From Faecalicatena contorta (GTDB lineage: Bacteria; Bacillota; Clostridia; Lachnospirales; Lachnospiraceae), in assembly GCF_021531895.1 (NCBI RefSeq), contig NZ_JAFBIX010000016.1:1-64000 (forward strand): DNA of 64,000 nucleotides. The letters run 5' to 3'. This document shows, in pieces, positions 8,397 to 18,039 of the stretch (its first letter is position 1; each line of letters begins with the position of its first letter). A program made the position numbers and the translations under genes. The notes below the pieces were generated by a model, which was not told the DNA's origin, searched no databases, and saw nothing but the letters and a program-made list of their open reading frames with translations.

Positions 8397-9308
8397 TTAG
8401 AATTCTCCTAGTCTCTTCACTTCCGGCTCTAATTTTACTCCAAATTCTTCTTCCACTCTGGCAGATACCTGTCGCATTAATTCTGCTACATCAGCTGCTG
8501 TTGCATTCTCTCTGTTAATCACAAATCCACAATGCTTCTCCGACACTTGTGCACCGCCCACAGAGAAACCTCTAAGGCCTGCATCCTGTATCAGCTTTCC
8601 TGCAAAATATCCTTCCGGACGCTTAAATGTACTTCCGGCACTTGGATATTCTAACGGCTGCTTGCTGACTCTCTTGTCCTTCAGCTCTTCCATCAAGGAC
8701 TTAATTGCTTCTTTTTCGCCTTCCCGAAGCTGTATTCTTGCCTCCAGCACAATATAGCCCTTTCTGGCAATAATACTGGTACGATACCCCAATTCCAGAT
8801 TCTCCTTTGGAATAATAAGCACTTCTCCTTCTTCCGTCAAAACAGTGACTTCCTCCAGGACATCCTTCATCTCGCCACCATATGCTCCCGCATTCATTAC
8901 ACAGGCGCCTCCCAAAGTTCCGGGAATTCCTGCTGCAAATTCGAATCCTGTAAGTCCATTTTCCAAGGCCTTATTCGCAATTGCAGACAACAAAGCTCCC
9001 GCCTGAGCCACAACAACATTTTCCTCAATCTCAATGTAGCTCATCTCCTTATAAATCTGAAGAACAACACCTCGATATCCCTGGTCAGATACCAGGAGAT
9101 TACTGCCATTCCCAATAATATAATAAGGAAATGATTCTCTCCGACACAAATCGATTACTTTTTTCACTTCTTCGGCTGTCCTTGGCATCACAAAAAATTC
9201 AGCCGGTCCTCCTACACGGAATGTCGTATGATTCTTCATAGGTTCTTCTGTTTTAACCTGTTCTTCACTCATTATTTTCAACAATTCATTATATAAAATC
9301 TGATTCAT
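8397..9308 (-). CDS. murB: UDP-N-acetylenolpyruvoylglucosamine reductase
   Basis: A 303-aa FAD enzyme that reduces UDP-GlcNAc-enolpyruvate to UDP-MurNAc with NADPH, a cytosolic step of peptidoglycan synthesis. Motifs seen: MKNHTTFRVGGPAEFF at the N terminus, IGNGSNLLVSD in the FAD domain, AGIPGTLGGACVMNAGAYG, and PSAGSTFKRP with the catalytic Ser. The start at 9308 has GGAGAAGAAT directly upstream. The open frame extends 26 codons further, but an ATG four codons earlier has poorer spacing. It is the first gene of the murB-rapZ-whiA-HPr-like operon. Confidence 0.94.
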   Translation of the reverse strand: MNQILYNELLKIMSEEQVKTEEPMKNHTTFRVGGPAEFFVMPRTAEEVKKVIDLCRRESFPYYIIGNGSNLLVSDQGYRGVVLQIYKEMSYIEIEENVVVAQAGALLSAIANKALENGLTGFEFAAGIPGTLGGACVMNAGAYGGEMKDVLEEVTVLTEEGEVLIIPKENLELGYRTSIIARKGYIVLEARIQLREGEKEAIKSLMEELKDKRVSKQPLEYPSAGSTFKRPEGYFAGKLIQDAGLRGFSVGGAQVSEKHCGFVINRENATAADVAELMRQVSARVEEEFGVKLEPEVKRLGEF

Positions 9309-9451
9309 ATTCTTCTCCATACACACTACTTGATTTCTCCGTACATCATACACTAAATAACCCATAAATTCAACGTACACTTGCAAAATCCTTATAAATG
9401 CGTTATATTATTGCCATATTAATTTTAATCAAAAAGGAGTGAACTTTTCAA

Positions 9452-10738
9452 TTGGACTCGAGTGACGTCACACAACTCATTATTCTAATTATTTTATTGA
9501 TATTATCTGCTTTCTTTTCATCGGCAGAAACAGCCTTGACAACGGTGAATAAGATCCGGATCCGCAGTCTGGCTGATGAAGGAAATAAACGTGCAAAATC
9601 GGTCTTAAAAGTTACCGATGATTCCGGCAAGATGCTCAGTGCCATATTAATCGGCAACAACATCGTCAATCTGTCGGCTGCATCCTTGACCACCAGTCTT
9701 GCTTACAGCTTTGGCGGTTCCATGGTAGCAATTGCCAGCGGAATATTAACCGTATTGATTCTTTTATTCGGCGAGATAACCCCGAAGACCATGGCAACCA
9801 TTCATTCTGAGAAAATGTCATTGCTCTATGCACCGGTCATCCATTTCTTTATGAAGATCATGACGCCTTTGATTTTCGTGATCAACGGATTGTCTACCGG
9901 CGTTTTATTACTGCTCCGTGTAGATCCGAAGGCAAAGAACACTGCCATGACAGAAAATGAACTGCGGACCATCGTAGATGTAAGCCATGAAGACGGAGTA
10001 ATTGAATCCGATGAAAGGGAGATGATCAATAACGTATTCGACCTGGGTGATGCCAGGGCAAAAGACGTTATGGTTCCCCGTGTCCATGTGACATTTGCTG
10101 ATATCAACAGTACTTATACGGAACTGATTGAAATCTTCCGTGAAGATAAATTTACACGTCTTCCTATTTTTGAAGACACCACAGATAATGTTGTTGGTAC
10201 TATTAATATGAAGGACTTGTTGTTATATGACAACACAAAGGAATTCAACATCCGTGATATACTTAGAGAAGCATATTTTACTTACGAATATAAAAGCATC
10301 TCAGAACTTCTTGTAGAGATGCGCCAGGCTTCATTCAACATTGCAATTGTATTGGATGAATATGGCGAAACAGCCGGACTTATTACCCTGGAAGACATAT
10401 TAGAAGAGATTGTCGGTGAGATTCATGATGAATACGATGAAAACGAAGAGGATTTTATTCAGGAAATCAGCGACCGCGAATATATCGTAGAAGGTTCTAT
10501 CAATCTGGATGACCTGAATGATCGTCTGGATCTTAACTTAAGTTCTGAAGAATATGATTCTCTTGGAGGATTCATCATTGAATATCTGGACCGCCTTCCC
10601 GAGAAGGGAGACAGCATTACAACAGAAGAAGGAATTCGTATGGTTGTAGAGACACTGGATAAAAATCGAATCGAGAGCGTCCACTTGTATCTGCCGGAAC
10701 CGGCATCCAATGACGATAGCCACAAAGGAAACGATTAA
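9452..10738 (+). CDS. CNNM/CBS-domain membrane transporter (HlyC/CorC family)
   Basis: A 428-aa protein. Residues 1-150 form the CNNM (DUF21) membrane domain with several hydrophobic helices and the conserved AETAL and GNNIVN stretches. Two CBS domains follow at roughly 205-325, containing VPRVHV and VLDEYGETAGLITLEDILEEIVGEI. A CorC/HlyC C-terminal domain at 345-415 begins at REYIVEGS. Relatives export Mg2+ or influence Co2+/Na+; older hemolysin labels are misleading. The start is a TTG at 9452 with AAAGGAGTG 12 nt upstream; no ATG fits. It is divergent from murB and ends at the terminator at 10776-10803. Confidence 0.9.
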   Translation: MDSSDVTQLIILIILLILSAFFSSAETALTTVNKIRIRSLADEGNKRAKSVLKVTDDSGKMLSAILIGNNIVNLSAASLTTSLAYSFGGSMVAIASGILTVLILLFGEITPKTMATIHSEKMSLLYAPVIHFFMKIMTPLIFVINGLSTGVLLLLRVDPKAKNTAMTENELRTIVDVSHEDGVIESDEREMINNVFDLGDARAKDVMVPRVHVTFADINSTYTELIEIFREDKFTRLPIFEDTTDNVVGTINMKDLLLYDNTKEFNIRDILREAYFTYEYKSISELLVEMRQASFNIAIVLDEYGETAGLITLEDILEEIVGEIHDEYDENEEDFIQEISDREYIVEGSINLDDLNDRLDLNLSSEEYDSLGGFIIEYLDRLPEKGDSITTEEGIRMVVETLDKNRIESVHLYLPEPASNDDSHKGND

Positions 10739-10775
10739 ATAATAATTCACAGAATCGAAAGATCTGCAAAAAGAA

Positions 10776-10803
10776 GACAGGCAATGGTTTTCCACTGCCT
10801 GTC
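10776..10803. terminator. Bidirectional terminator between convergent genes
   Basis: Stem GACAGGCAATGG (10776-10787) with CCACTGCCTGTC (10792-10803), one mismatch, TTTT loop, and T-rich tails on both strands. It is shared by the CNNM gene and the binding-protein gene. Confidence 0.8.
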
Positions 10804-10822
10804 ATTTTATTTCTTATATATC

Positions 10823-12022
10823 TTAATATAACATCTTCTGGATATTTTCATCTTCTAAGTTATCTGCGGTTACCCATGTATATCCAGTATTAACAAAGGC
10901 TTCATTTCCCATATCCAGTGCTGCTCTTGCCGCAGCTACTACAGTAGCATATCCCATTCCAAATGGATTCTGGACAATCAATCCTTCAATCCTTCCATCA
11001 GACAAGGCTTTCTTCTCTTCTTCGTCTGCATCAAACCCAACGACCATGACATCATCTGCTTCTGCTCGTTCAAGTCCGGCAATTGCCTTTTTCACTGTCG
11101 GCGCATTCGATGCAAAACAGCCCTTGATGTCTGGATGCTTTGCCAGAACATAATCTATCACATCTTCTTCTGTGATATCCGCAGGCGCAATCTGTACATC
11201 TGACTCCGCTTCCGCACTCTCTTCGTCTATCTGATATGTTCCCGCATTGATTTCATCTGCAACTATTTTCTGCATGTCTTCTAACTGATCCAGATGATAC
11301 GATTCTACAATTGTAATATTAGGATGATTATTCTGAATCTCTTCTCTAAATGCATTTTCACGATCCAACGAAGTCTTGGATTTGGAATCATTTACAAACA
11401 GGATAATTTCTCCTGAATCACCAATCAATTTCGCAAGTTTCGTTGCTGCTTCACGAGCTGCCGCCGCATTATCCGTAGATACGGTTGCCATCAGTCCCTG
11501 ATAAGCACTTCCAGAATCATATGCCACAACCGGAATATCATTCTCAGCAGCCAGATCAAACTGCACCTCACATGCATTTGCATCTGTAATGGAGATTCCC
11601 ACCGCGATCGGATATCTTGCAAGCTCTTCATCAAGGATATTCACCTGTTCATCCACATTATCTTCCGTCTCCGGAGCGCTGTAAGTAACCTTCACTTTAT
11701 CCTTGCCTTCATAACCCAGATAGTCATTGATATCAGCCGCTGCCTGGTCAACACCTCTTTTTACTTCGTTCCAGTACTGCCCTTCCTCAGCTTTCCCGAT
11801 AATTGAAATATAGGAACCTGCTTCCAGATGAAGTCCCTCCACATTATCATATGCAGATGGCTCTATCTGATCCAGCTTCCCCTGGTATTCCTTCTCTTCC
11901 ACCTGCTGCTTATTATCAGAAGATTCTGGTTCCTTATTCTCACTACTCTCGGGAGCAGCACATGCACATGCCAGCATCGCCACACATAGCATAACCGCTA
12001 AGACACTACTACTTTTTTTCAT
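10823..12022 (-). CDS. Orphan sugar ABC substrate-binding lipoprotein (RbsB-like)
   Basis: A 399-aa exported lipoprotein with a signal peptide ending in a Cys-rich lipobox (Cys19 or Cys21), then a Glu/Ser-rich linker. From about residue 65 it has the two-lobed periplasmic-binding fold of the ribose/galactose group: GKAEEGQYWNEVKRGVDQAA, AENDIPVVAYDSG and VMVVGFDADEEEKKAL. An acidic insert lies near residues 265-285. No permease or ATPase gene adjoins it and the gene has its own terminator, so it works either with a transporter encoded elsewhere or as a sensor. The ligand cannot be told from the sequence. Confidence 0.85.
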   Translation of the reverse strand: MKKSSSVLAVMLCVAMLACACAAPESSENKEPESSDNKQQVEEKEYQGKLDQIEPSAYDNVEGLHLEAGSYISIIGKAEEGQYWNEVKRGVDQAAADINDYLGYEGKDKVKVTYSAPETEDNVDEQVNILDEELARYPIAVGISITDANACEVQFDLAAENDIPVVAYDSGSAYQGLMATVSTDNAAAAREAATKLAKLIGDSGEIILFVNDSKSKTSLDRENAFREEIQNNHPNITIVESYHLDQLEDMQKIVADEINAGTYQIDEESAEAESDVQIAPADITEEDVIDYVLAKHPDIKGCFASNAPTVKKAIAGLERAEADDVMVVGFDADEEEKKALSDGRIEGLIVQNPFGMGYATVVAAARAALDMGNEAFVNTGYTWVTADNLEDENIQKMLY

Positions 12023-12156
12023 GACCTATTCCCTCCTGTTAATCATTATTCAAAACTCACTCAAAAAGCATCTGTTCAGTCTAACAAAAACCACTATACA
12101 CCAAAAACGTGAAAAATTGTTGAAAATTTTCTTAATTTTTTACAAAAAATTGACAA

Positions 12157-12231
12157 GGGACAGGGTAATTTGAATTGGGGACAGGGAAAATCGAATCTGG
12201 GACGGAGGAAAACGAAAAAACCCCCGTCCCC
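12157..12231 (+). repeat. Phased GGGACAGG repeat element, copy A
   Basis: Two GGGACAGGG units begin at 12157 and 12178. The hairpin arm GGGACGGAGG begins at 12199, so all three are exactly 21 nt apart. The second arm CCCCCGTCCC is at 12221-12230. It lies between the divergent binding-protein and ferredoxin genes, within the likely ferredoxin leader. Related copies are at 26171, 41346, 51783 and 54520, and a short palindromic relative is at 16945. Confidence 0.85.
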
Positions 12232-12319
12232 TCTTGTATATTTTCCCCTTTTGTATTATGATATGGGTAGACTAAATTTGGATTTATGTCTATTTATATC
12301 AAAAAAGGAGGTACATATT

Positions 12320-12490
12320 ATGGCACACGTAATTAGTGATGAATGTGTAAGCTGTGGATCTTGCGAAGCTCAGTGTCCAGTTGGAGCTATCGCTCAGGGA
12401 GCAGATCATTATGAAATCGATGCTGACGCTTGTGTTGATTGTGGCGCATGTGCAGCTCAATGTCCAGTTGGAGCTATTTCTGAAGGCTAA
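12320..12490 (+). CDS. 2[4Fe-4S] ferredoxin, clostridial type
   Basis: A 56-aa cytosolic electron carrier. Two CxxCxxCxxxCP clusters are present (CVSCGSCEAQCPVG and CVDCGACAAQCPVG), each expected to hold one [4Fe-4S] cluster. It is typical of strict anaerobes, where it serves pyruvate:ferredoxin oxidoreductase, hydrogenase and Rnf. The start at 12320 is set by AAAGGAGG 8 nt upstream. A longer in-frame reading back to 12170 would translate through repeat copy A and is rejected. It is monocistronic with its own terminator. Confidence 0.95.
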   Translation: MAHVISDECVSCGSCEAQCPVGAIAQGADHYEIDADACVDCGACAAQCPVGAISEG

Positions 12491-12524
12491 TCACCGGATT
12501 CATATGAGAACAAGAATTCAAAAA

Positions 12525-12554
12525 GGCATTGCATGTTTTGATATATGCAATGTC
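12525..12554 (+). terminator. Terminator of the ferredoxin gene
   Basis: Stem GGCATTGCAT (12525-12534) with ATGCAATGTC (12545-12554), one G-U pair, followed by seven T. Confidence 0.85.
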
Positions 12555-12651
12555 TTTTTTTCATAGATGACAGCTTTTTACTTGTTTCGCAGATAATCCA
12601 TGCTATGATATAGTCGCCCAGAAGGAGAATATGATAAGGGGGTATAAGCTT

Positions 12652-13011
12652 ATGGGTAGTAACGCGTTAGAACAATTAAAAAGGGAGACGAAAGATGATG
12701 CCAAACTCTACGGCTGTATAAAAGAACTATATGAGCAGGGTGTTCCATTTTCTGAACTGAAAGCACTGATTCCAGACATCCGCCGCACAAGAGAGCAATT
12801 ACAGATCAAGAGGATGCTTGAGAATAACAATGAAGTTCTTCTGTCTATGATCAGTAAGGAAATGTCTTTTCTTCTGGATGCCAAGGAACGCCAGGAAGAA
12901 GAAGAATTCAAAAAACTGGACCAGCTGATCCGCCAGCAACAATCCTTTCGGAAATCTGCGGCGGAAGCTGGTCCCGTAAAAAAACTCAGGAAATTATTCC
13001 TTCCTGCTTAA
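12652..13011 (+). CDS. Small helical protein of unknown function
   Basis: A 119-aa protein that I do not recognise. It is predicted to be mostly charged helix, with a Glu-rich stretch (KERQEEEEFKKL) near residue 85 and a basic C terminus. No membrane segment, Cys cluster or signal peptide is seen. The start is placed at 12652 (AAGGGGG 9 nt upstream); an in-frame ATG at 12631 also has a nearby AAGGAG. The last 18 nt overlap the convergent dnaB end, so the two mRNAs share complementary 3' tails. A DNA- or RNA-binding adaptor is possible but nothing proves it. Confidence 0.6.
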   Translation: MGSNALEQLKRETKDDAKLYGCIKELYEQGVPFSELKALIPDIRRTREQLQIKRMLENNNEVLLSMISKEMSFLLDAKERQEEEEFKKLDQLIRQQQSFRKSAAEAGPVKKLRKLFLPA

Positions 13012-14334
13012 GTTCGCGAACTTCGTGTATTCGCCGAGCCAAGCCAGATTAACGGTCCCTATCGGGCCGTTTCTTTGTTTTGCGATAATAATCTCAGCCT
13101 GTTTCTTAAATTCGGAGTCTTTATTATAGTACTCATCACGATAAATGAACATTACCACGTCGGCATCCTGTTCGATCGCACCAGACTCACGTAAATCCGA
13201 AAGCATCGGTCGCTTATCCGGACGGCTCTCTACTGCACGGCTAAGCTGCGACAATGCAATTACCGGAACATTCAGCTCTCTCGCCAGTCCTTTTAATGAA
13301 CGTGAGATCTCCGAGATCTCCTGTTGTCTGGATTCAGAACTCTTTCCTACACTTCCGGTCATCAACTGCAAATAGTCGATAATGACTACATCCAGCCCTT
13401 GTTCTAATTTGTATTTTCTACACTTAGAACGCAATTCAGATATAGAGATTCCAGGGGTATCATCAATGATCAGATGGGACTGTCCGATAATCCCGGCTCC
13501 TTCAATTAATTTCTCCCAATCAGAATCTTTCATATTACCGCTTCGGATTGCCTGCGCATCCACTTGCGATTCCAGCGAGAACAGTCGGTTCACCAACTGT
13601 TCTTTTGACATCTCCAAACTGAAGATTGCCACACTCTTATCTTTCTTAAATGCAATATACTGTGCAATATTCAAGACAAATGCAGTCTTACCCATAGATG
13701 GACGAGCCGCAACCAGAATCAGATCGGAAGGCTGCAATCCTGACAGCTTATAATCCAGGTCGATAAACCCTGTCGGAATTCCAGTTACTGTTCCTTTTGT
13801 CTTCGAAGCTTTCTCAATTCGTTCCAGCGCATTCAGTACAACTTGCTTAATTGGCACAAAATCACTGGTATTTCGCTTTTGTAATAATTCAAACACGGAT
13901 TTCTCCGTTTTTTCCAGCACTTCCTCCAGAGATTCCTTCCCCGCATAACAGATATTCGCAATCTCTTCATTTAGCTTGATCAGCTTTCTCATCACAGACT
14001 TATCAGCCACAATCTGTGCATAGTATTTTACATTCGCAGAAGTAGGGACCGCTGTCACCAGATCTCTTACGAACTCCAGACTTGCAATCTCGGCCGGGAC
14101 ATCCTTTTCCTTCAACCTTTCCTGGAGCGTAATCAGATCTACGGGCTTTCCTTCATTAAACAATTCCACCATCGCATCAAAGATCACTCCGTATGCACTT
14201 TGGTAGAAATCATTTCCACTGATAATCTCTGACGCAGTCGTAATGGCATCCCGATCCATCAGCATCGCACCTACGACCGATTGTTCCGCTTCAACACTGT
14301 GGGGCATCACTCTTTTAATGAGAGCCTCTTCCAT
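12994..14334 (-). CDS. dnaB: Replicative DNA helicase
   Basis: A 446-aa hexameric helicase (DnaC in Bacillus nomenclature). The N-terminal primase-interaction domain covers residues 1-110 and starts MPHSVEAEQSVVGAML. The RecA-like core begins near 180 with Walker A ARPSMGKTAF, then FSLEMS, Walker B VVIIDYLQLM and the C-terminal KQRNGPIGTV. It is third in the gdpP-rplI-dnaB operon, 12 nt after rplI. There is no intein and no irregularity. Confidence 0.97.
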   Translation of the reverse strand: MEEALIKRVMPHSVEAEQSVVGAMLMDRDAITTASEIISGNDFYQSAYGVIFDAMVELFNEGKPVDLITLQERLKEKDVPAEIASLEFVRDLVTAVPTSANVKYYAQIVADKSVMRKLIKLNEEIANICYAGKESLEEVLEKTEKSVFELLQKRNTSDFVPIKQVVLNALERIEKASKTKGTVTGIPTGFIDLDYKLSGLQPSDLILVAARPSMGKTAFVLNIAQYIAFKKDKSVAIFSLEMSKEQLVNRLFSLESQVDAQAIRSGNMKDSDWEKLIEGAGIIGQSHLIIDDTPGISISELRSKCRKYKLEQGLDVVIIDYLQLMTGSVGKSSESRQQEISEISRSLKGLARELNVPVIALSQLSRAVESRPDKRPMLSDLRESGAIEQDADVVMFIYRDEYYNKDSEFKKQAEIIIAKQRNGPIGTVNLAWLGEYTKFANLSRKE

Positions 14335-14346
14335 GCCTGCTTCCTC

Positions 14347-14796
14347 CTAAGCCTCTTCCGTTACGATTACCTTCAGATCCACAGTAACCTTCGGATGCAG
14401 TTTCACCGGCACTGTATGGGTACCCAGAGTCTTAATTGCATCTTTTAACTGCACTTTCTTCTTATCAACATCCAGTCCCATCTGAGCCTTCACCTCTGTT
14501 GCAATCTCTTTCGACGCAATAGAACCAAATGCCTTGCCGCCTTCGCCAGTCTTGATAGACACTTCAATCTGACCAGATTCAATCTTCTTACCCAATTCTA
14601 CAGCAGCTTCATACTGTTCCTGAGCAATCTTATCTTCATTTGCTTTCTTTAACTTCAGATCATTCAGATTCTTGCTGTTCGCCTCTACACCTTTCTTTTT
14701 CTTCAAGATAAAGTTTCTTGCGTATCCATCGCTCACCTCAACGATCTCACCTTTTTTTCCAAGAGATTTTACGTCTTCTGTCAATATTACTTTCAT
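14347..14796 (-). CDS. rplI: 50S ribosomal protein L9
   Basis: A 149-aa ribosomal protein with the L9 signature: MKVILTEDVKSLGKKGEIVEVSDGYARNF at the N terminus, a long connecting helix (about 40-75), and a C-terminal rRNA-binding domain containing GKAFGSIASKEIA. It lies 1 nt downstream of gdpP and 12 nt upstream of dnaB, a conserved order in Firmicutes. Confidence 0.97.
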   Translation of the reverse strand: MKVILTEDVKSLGKKGEIVEVSDGYARNFILKKKKGVEANSKNLNDLKLKKANEDKIAQEQYEAAVELGKKIESGQIEVSIKTGEGGKAFGSIASKEIATEVKAQMGLDVDKKKVQLKDAIKTLGTHTVPVKLHPKVTVDLKVIVTEEA

Positions 14797-14797
14797 T

Positions 14798-16861
14798 CTA
14801 GATATCTCCTCCTTCTATCATCTCATCAATCACCTGTTTCAGACAAGCAACCGCTTCATCCATATCTGTGTGATTGAACTGTGCGCCTGACGCATTCATA
14901 TGACCGCCTCCGCCGAGACGTTCCATGATTATCTGCACATTGACCTCATCAATGGAACGTGCACTGATATAAATTCTTCCATTGTATTCTGTCAGCACAA
15001 ACGAAGCCTTAATCTCATTAATATCCAACAGTTCATTGGCCGCCTGTGCCCCAATGATCGTCGGACTCTCAATATGAAGATTCTCCCCTCTTGCGATTGC
15101 GAATTTTTCACGGTAAACCTTCGCACTGCTGATAATCTCAGCTTTCGCACGATAAGATTCCATATCATCCCGGAACATCTTACGAACCAATGTGATATCC
15201 GCACCACATCTTCTCAAGAATGCTGCCGCTTCAAACGTCCGGACACCTGTACGATTCACAAAATTATTGGTATCAATCATAATTCCAGCATAAAGGCTGC
15301 TAGCCTCAAGTTTTGGAATCTTAATATCATCCACAATATACTGCAATACTTCTGATACCATCTCACAGGCAGAAGAAGCATAAGGCTCAATATATGACAA
15401 CAATGCATTATCAATATTATCGCTGCTCTGTCTGTGATGGTCAAGTACCACAATGGTCTTTGTCTTTTTCAGCAGTTCCTCACACTCTGTCATCTGAGGA
15501 CGGTTCGTATCCACAACTACGACCATGGAATTCTCATCTGCCATATCAATCGCCTGTGAAGACTTCAAGAATAAATCATCCGGATAATTCGGATCTTTCT
15601 CATAGCTTTCATACAATGGACGTAATGATGCAGACACTTCGTTAATGACGATATACGCCTTCTTCTCCAAGGCTGCTGCCGCACGACAGATTCCCATAGC
15701 TGCCCCAAATGCATCCACATCCGTCAGCTTATGTCCCATTACAAAGATCTTATCCTTAACCGTCATAAATTCACGAAGCGCCTCTGCCTTCACTCTGGCT
15801 TTCACCCGTGTATTCTTGGATGTCTGCTCCCGCTTTCCTCCATAATAAGTAATACCATGGCAATCCTTGATGACCGCCTGATCACCGCCACGTGCAAGTG
15901 CCAGATCAATCGCTACACGCGCATAGTTGTAACTCTGTGAATAGGAATCCTTGCTAAGCCCCAGACCAATACTCAGCGTAGCCGGTATTCCATTTCCGAT
16001 ATTGACAGATTTGACATCTTCCAACAGCGAAAACTTATCTGCCTCAAGCTGCTTAAAATATTGCTTCTGAATCACGATAAAATACTTATCATTCTCCATC
16101 TTGCGAACGATTCCATTAACCTTCGCAATATACTGATTAATCTTCCTGTCTACCAATGCAATCAACAGAGACTGTCTGACTTCCTCCACGCTGTTAATGA
16201 CCTCATCATAATTATCAATGTAGATCAGCCCGGCAATCAAACGCTGCTCTTCATTCGCCTTGATTGATGCATTAAGTTCCGTAACATCCTGCAGATATAC
16301 TGCAATAAAATATTCTTTCTCCTCTGGCATCTGCAGCAATTGTTCGGTATCGCTGAATCCCTCCACAGACACCTTACGAAGTTCTGCTTTATACTCACGA
16401 TCTCCGTAATAGACATCCATCTCCACTTTGTCGTTGACCTTTTTCGGGAAAATACTCTTATTCAGCTCCGGCATATAGCGGCTGATATACGCTTCACCTT
16501 TCAGCTTCTCTCCCAGCACTTTCTCAAACTGATCATTCATCCAGATTGCCTTTCCATCATCCAAAAGAATGGCATACGGCACAGCAAGCTCCTTCAAAAG
16601 TGTGTTCTGCACGATTCCATATTGAGCAGCAAATTCAACCAGATCCTTCATGATAATCGATTTGCTGTAAATATACAGGATTCCTACCATGATAATATAG
16701 ATCAGGACAAAGGCGCACATCAATAACCCGACACGTCGATCGATCACTGCGACCCAGATATTCATGATCACCAAAAGAATCGCCATGATTGCAGGCCATT
16801 GAATATATAATTTCAACTGCCCCTTTAACTGAATTTTTTCTTTTTCTTTCTTTTCCAACAT
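14798..16861 (-). CDS. gdpP: Cyclic-di-AMP phosphodiesterase GdpP
   Basis: A 687-aa membrane protein that hydrolyses c-di-AMP. Two N-terminal transmembrane helices lie at about 15-60. A PAS-like domain follows at about 80-170, then a degenerate GGDEF domain at about 180-310 and a DHH/DHHA1 module at about 345-660. Key motifs are VMGHKLTDVDAFGAAMG, VVVDTNRP, VLDHHR and GGGGHMNASGAQF. The start at 16861 has GAGGGA 6 nt upstream. Open frame further upstream would begin before the predicted transcription start (extended -10 at 16905-16913), so it is discarded. First gene of the operon with rplI and dnaB. Confidence 0.95.
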   Translation of the reverse strand: MLEKKEKEKIQLKGQLKLYIQWPAIMAILLVIMNIWVAVIDRRVGLLMCAFVLIYIIMVGILYIYSKSIIMKDLVEFAAQYGIVQNTLLKELAVPYAILLDDGKAIWMNDQFEKVLGEKLKGEAYISRYMPELNKSIFPKKVNDKVEMDVYYGDREYKAELRKVSVEGFSDTEQLLQMPEEKEYFIAVYLQDVTELNASIKANEEQRLIAGLIYIDNYDEVINSVEEVRQSLLIALVDRKINQYIAKVNGIVRKMENDKYFIVIQKQYFKQLEADKFSLLEDVKSVNIGNGIPATLSIGLGLSKDSYSQSYNYARVAIDLALARGGDQAVIKDCHGITYYGGKREQTSKNTRVKARVKAEALREFMTVKDKIFVMGHKLTDVDAFGAAMGICRAAAALEKKAYIVINEVSASLRPLYESYEKDPNYPDDLFLKSSQAIDMADENSMVVVVDTNRPQMTECEELLKKTKTIVVLDHHRQSSDNIDNALLSYIEPYASSACEMVSEVLQYIVDDIKIPKLEASSLYAGIMIDTNNFVNRTGVRTFEAAAFLRRCGADITLVRKMFRDDMESYRAKAEIISSAKVYREKFAIARGENLHIESPTIIGAQAANELLDINEIKASFVLTEYNGRIYISARSIDEVNVQIIMERLGGGGHMNASGAQFNHTDMDEAVACLKQVIDEMIEGGDI

Positions 16862-16904
16862 AACCATTCCCTCAATAATTACCAAGAACTCAACGTATGG
16901 AGAC

Positions 16905-16913
16905 ATTATACCA
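16905..16913 (-). promoter_or_regulatory. Extended -10 promoter of the gdpP operon
   Basis: The minus strand reads TGGTATAAT, a TGn-TATAAT extended -10 element, with no strong -35 box. Confidence 0.55.
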
Positions 16914-16944
16914 CTTTCTTTTATAAAAAGGAAGACATTAGTTA

Positions 16945-16972
16945 GGGACAGGCTCTTTCCAGAACCTGTCCC
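16945..16972. repeat. Palindromic GGGACAGG relative, copy B
   Basis: GGGACAGG (16945-16952) faces CCTGTCCC (16965-16972), extended by TCT/AGA across a 4-nt loop. It is two inverted copies of the motif seen singly in the other repeats, without the GGGACGGAGG hairpin. It lies 35 nt beyond the galE stop and could also act as its terminator. Confidence 0.7.
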
Positions 16973-17007
16973 CTATACACTTTTATCTTCTGTTTTCCTC
17001 AGTCTCC

Positions 17008-18027
17008 CTAACTGTTGTAACCATTTGGATTCTGTGACTGCCATCTCCAGGTGTCCTCGCACATCTCTTCCAGTCCGCGTTCTGCCTTCCATCCCAGAAC
17101 TTTTGCCGCTTTATCTGGTGCCGCATAACACATGGCAATATCGCCTTCTCTTCTTGGTTTGATCTCATACGGTATCTCTTTTCCACAGGCCTTACCAAAT
17201 GCCTTCACCATATCCAATACAGAGTATCCCGTTCCGGTTCCCAGGTTGATAATATCAAGCCCTGGATTCGTAAAGATATACTTGATTGCTTTGACATGGC
17301 CGATTGCAAGATCTACCACATGAATATAATCACGCACTCCGGTTCCGTCCGGTGTATCGTAATCATCTCCAAATACTCCTAATTTTTCCAGTTTTCCAAC
17401 TGCGACCTGTGAGATATATGGCATCAGGTTATTCGGTATTCCCTTCGGATCTTCTCCGATTCGTCCACTCTTGTGTGCACCTACCGGGTTAAAATAGCGT
17501 AACAGGATGACATTCCACTCAGGATGTGCTTTCTGAAGATCCGTCATGATCTGTTCCATCATAGACTTTGTCCATCCATAAGGATTGGTACACTGTCCCT
17601 TTGGACATTCTTCTGTAATCGGAATCTGCTCTGGACTTCCATAGACCGTCGCAGATGAACTAAACACAATATTTTTAACACCGACTTTATCCATTACCTC
17701 CATCAAGGTCAAAGTTCCCGTAATATTATTATTGTAGTATTCCAACGGCTTTCTGACGGATTCCCCAACCGCTTTCAATGCCGCACAATGGATGACCGCA
17801 TCCACCTTTTCTGTTTCGAACATCTCTTCCAGAGCTTTTGCATCCAGCACATCACCTTCATAAAAGCGGATTTCTTTTCCAGTCAGTTCTTCCACTCTTC
17901 TCAAAGATTCTCTGGAAGAATTGCAGAGATTATCGTAAACCACGACCTCATAGCCTTCGTTCAGAAGTTCCAGTGCCGTATGACTTCCAATATATCCCGC
18001 TCCGCCTGTAATCAATATCTTTGCCAT
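17008..18027 (-). CDS. galE: UDP-glucose 4-epimerase
   Basis: A 339-aa short-chain dehydrogenase-type enzyme with bound NAD that interconverts UDP-galactose and UDP-glucose, and in many homologues UDP-GalNAc and UDP-GlcNAc. Visible are GGAGYIGSH at residues 7-15, the catalytic SSSATVYG Ser and [11 protein letters not shown] Tyr/Lys, and the substrate-binding segment [18 protein letters not shown]. It is the last gene of the ABC-importer/kinase/nucleotidyltransferase operon, 12 nt after the kinase, the place LnpD has in the bifidobacterial lacto-N-biose pathway. Confidence 0.95.
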   Translation of the reverse strand: MAKILITGGAGYIGSHTALELLNEGYEVVVYDNLCNSSRESLRRVEELTGKEIRFYEGDVLDAKALEEMFETEKVDAVIHCAALKAVGESVRKPLEYYNNNITGTLTLMEVMDKVGVKNIVFSSSATVYGSPEQIPITEECPKGQCTNPYGWTKSMMEQIMTDLQKAHPEWNVILLRYFNPVGAHKSGRIGEDPKGIPNNLMPYISQVAVGKLEKLGVFGDDYDTPDGTGVRDYIHVVDLAIGHVKAIKYIFTNPGLDIINLGTGTGYSVLDMVKAFGKACGKEIPYEIKPRREGDIAMCYAAPDKAAKVLGWKAERGLEEMCEDTWRWQSQNPNGYNS

Positions 18028-18039
18028 CGCTTTTGCCTC

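Noticed and set aside
12157-12231. CRISPR array
   Set aside because: The units are 21 nt apart with similar rather than unique intervening sequence, there are at most three per site, and no cas genes are seen.
12170-12319. N-terminal extension of the ferredoxin
   Set aside because: It would translate through repeat copy A; the AAAGGAGG site fixes the start at 12320.
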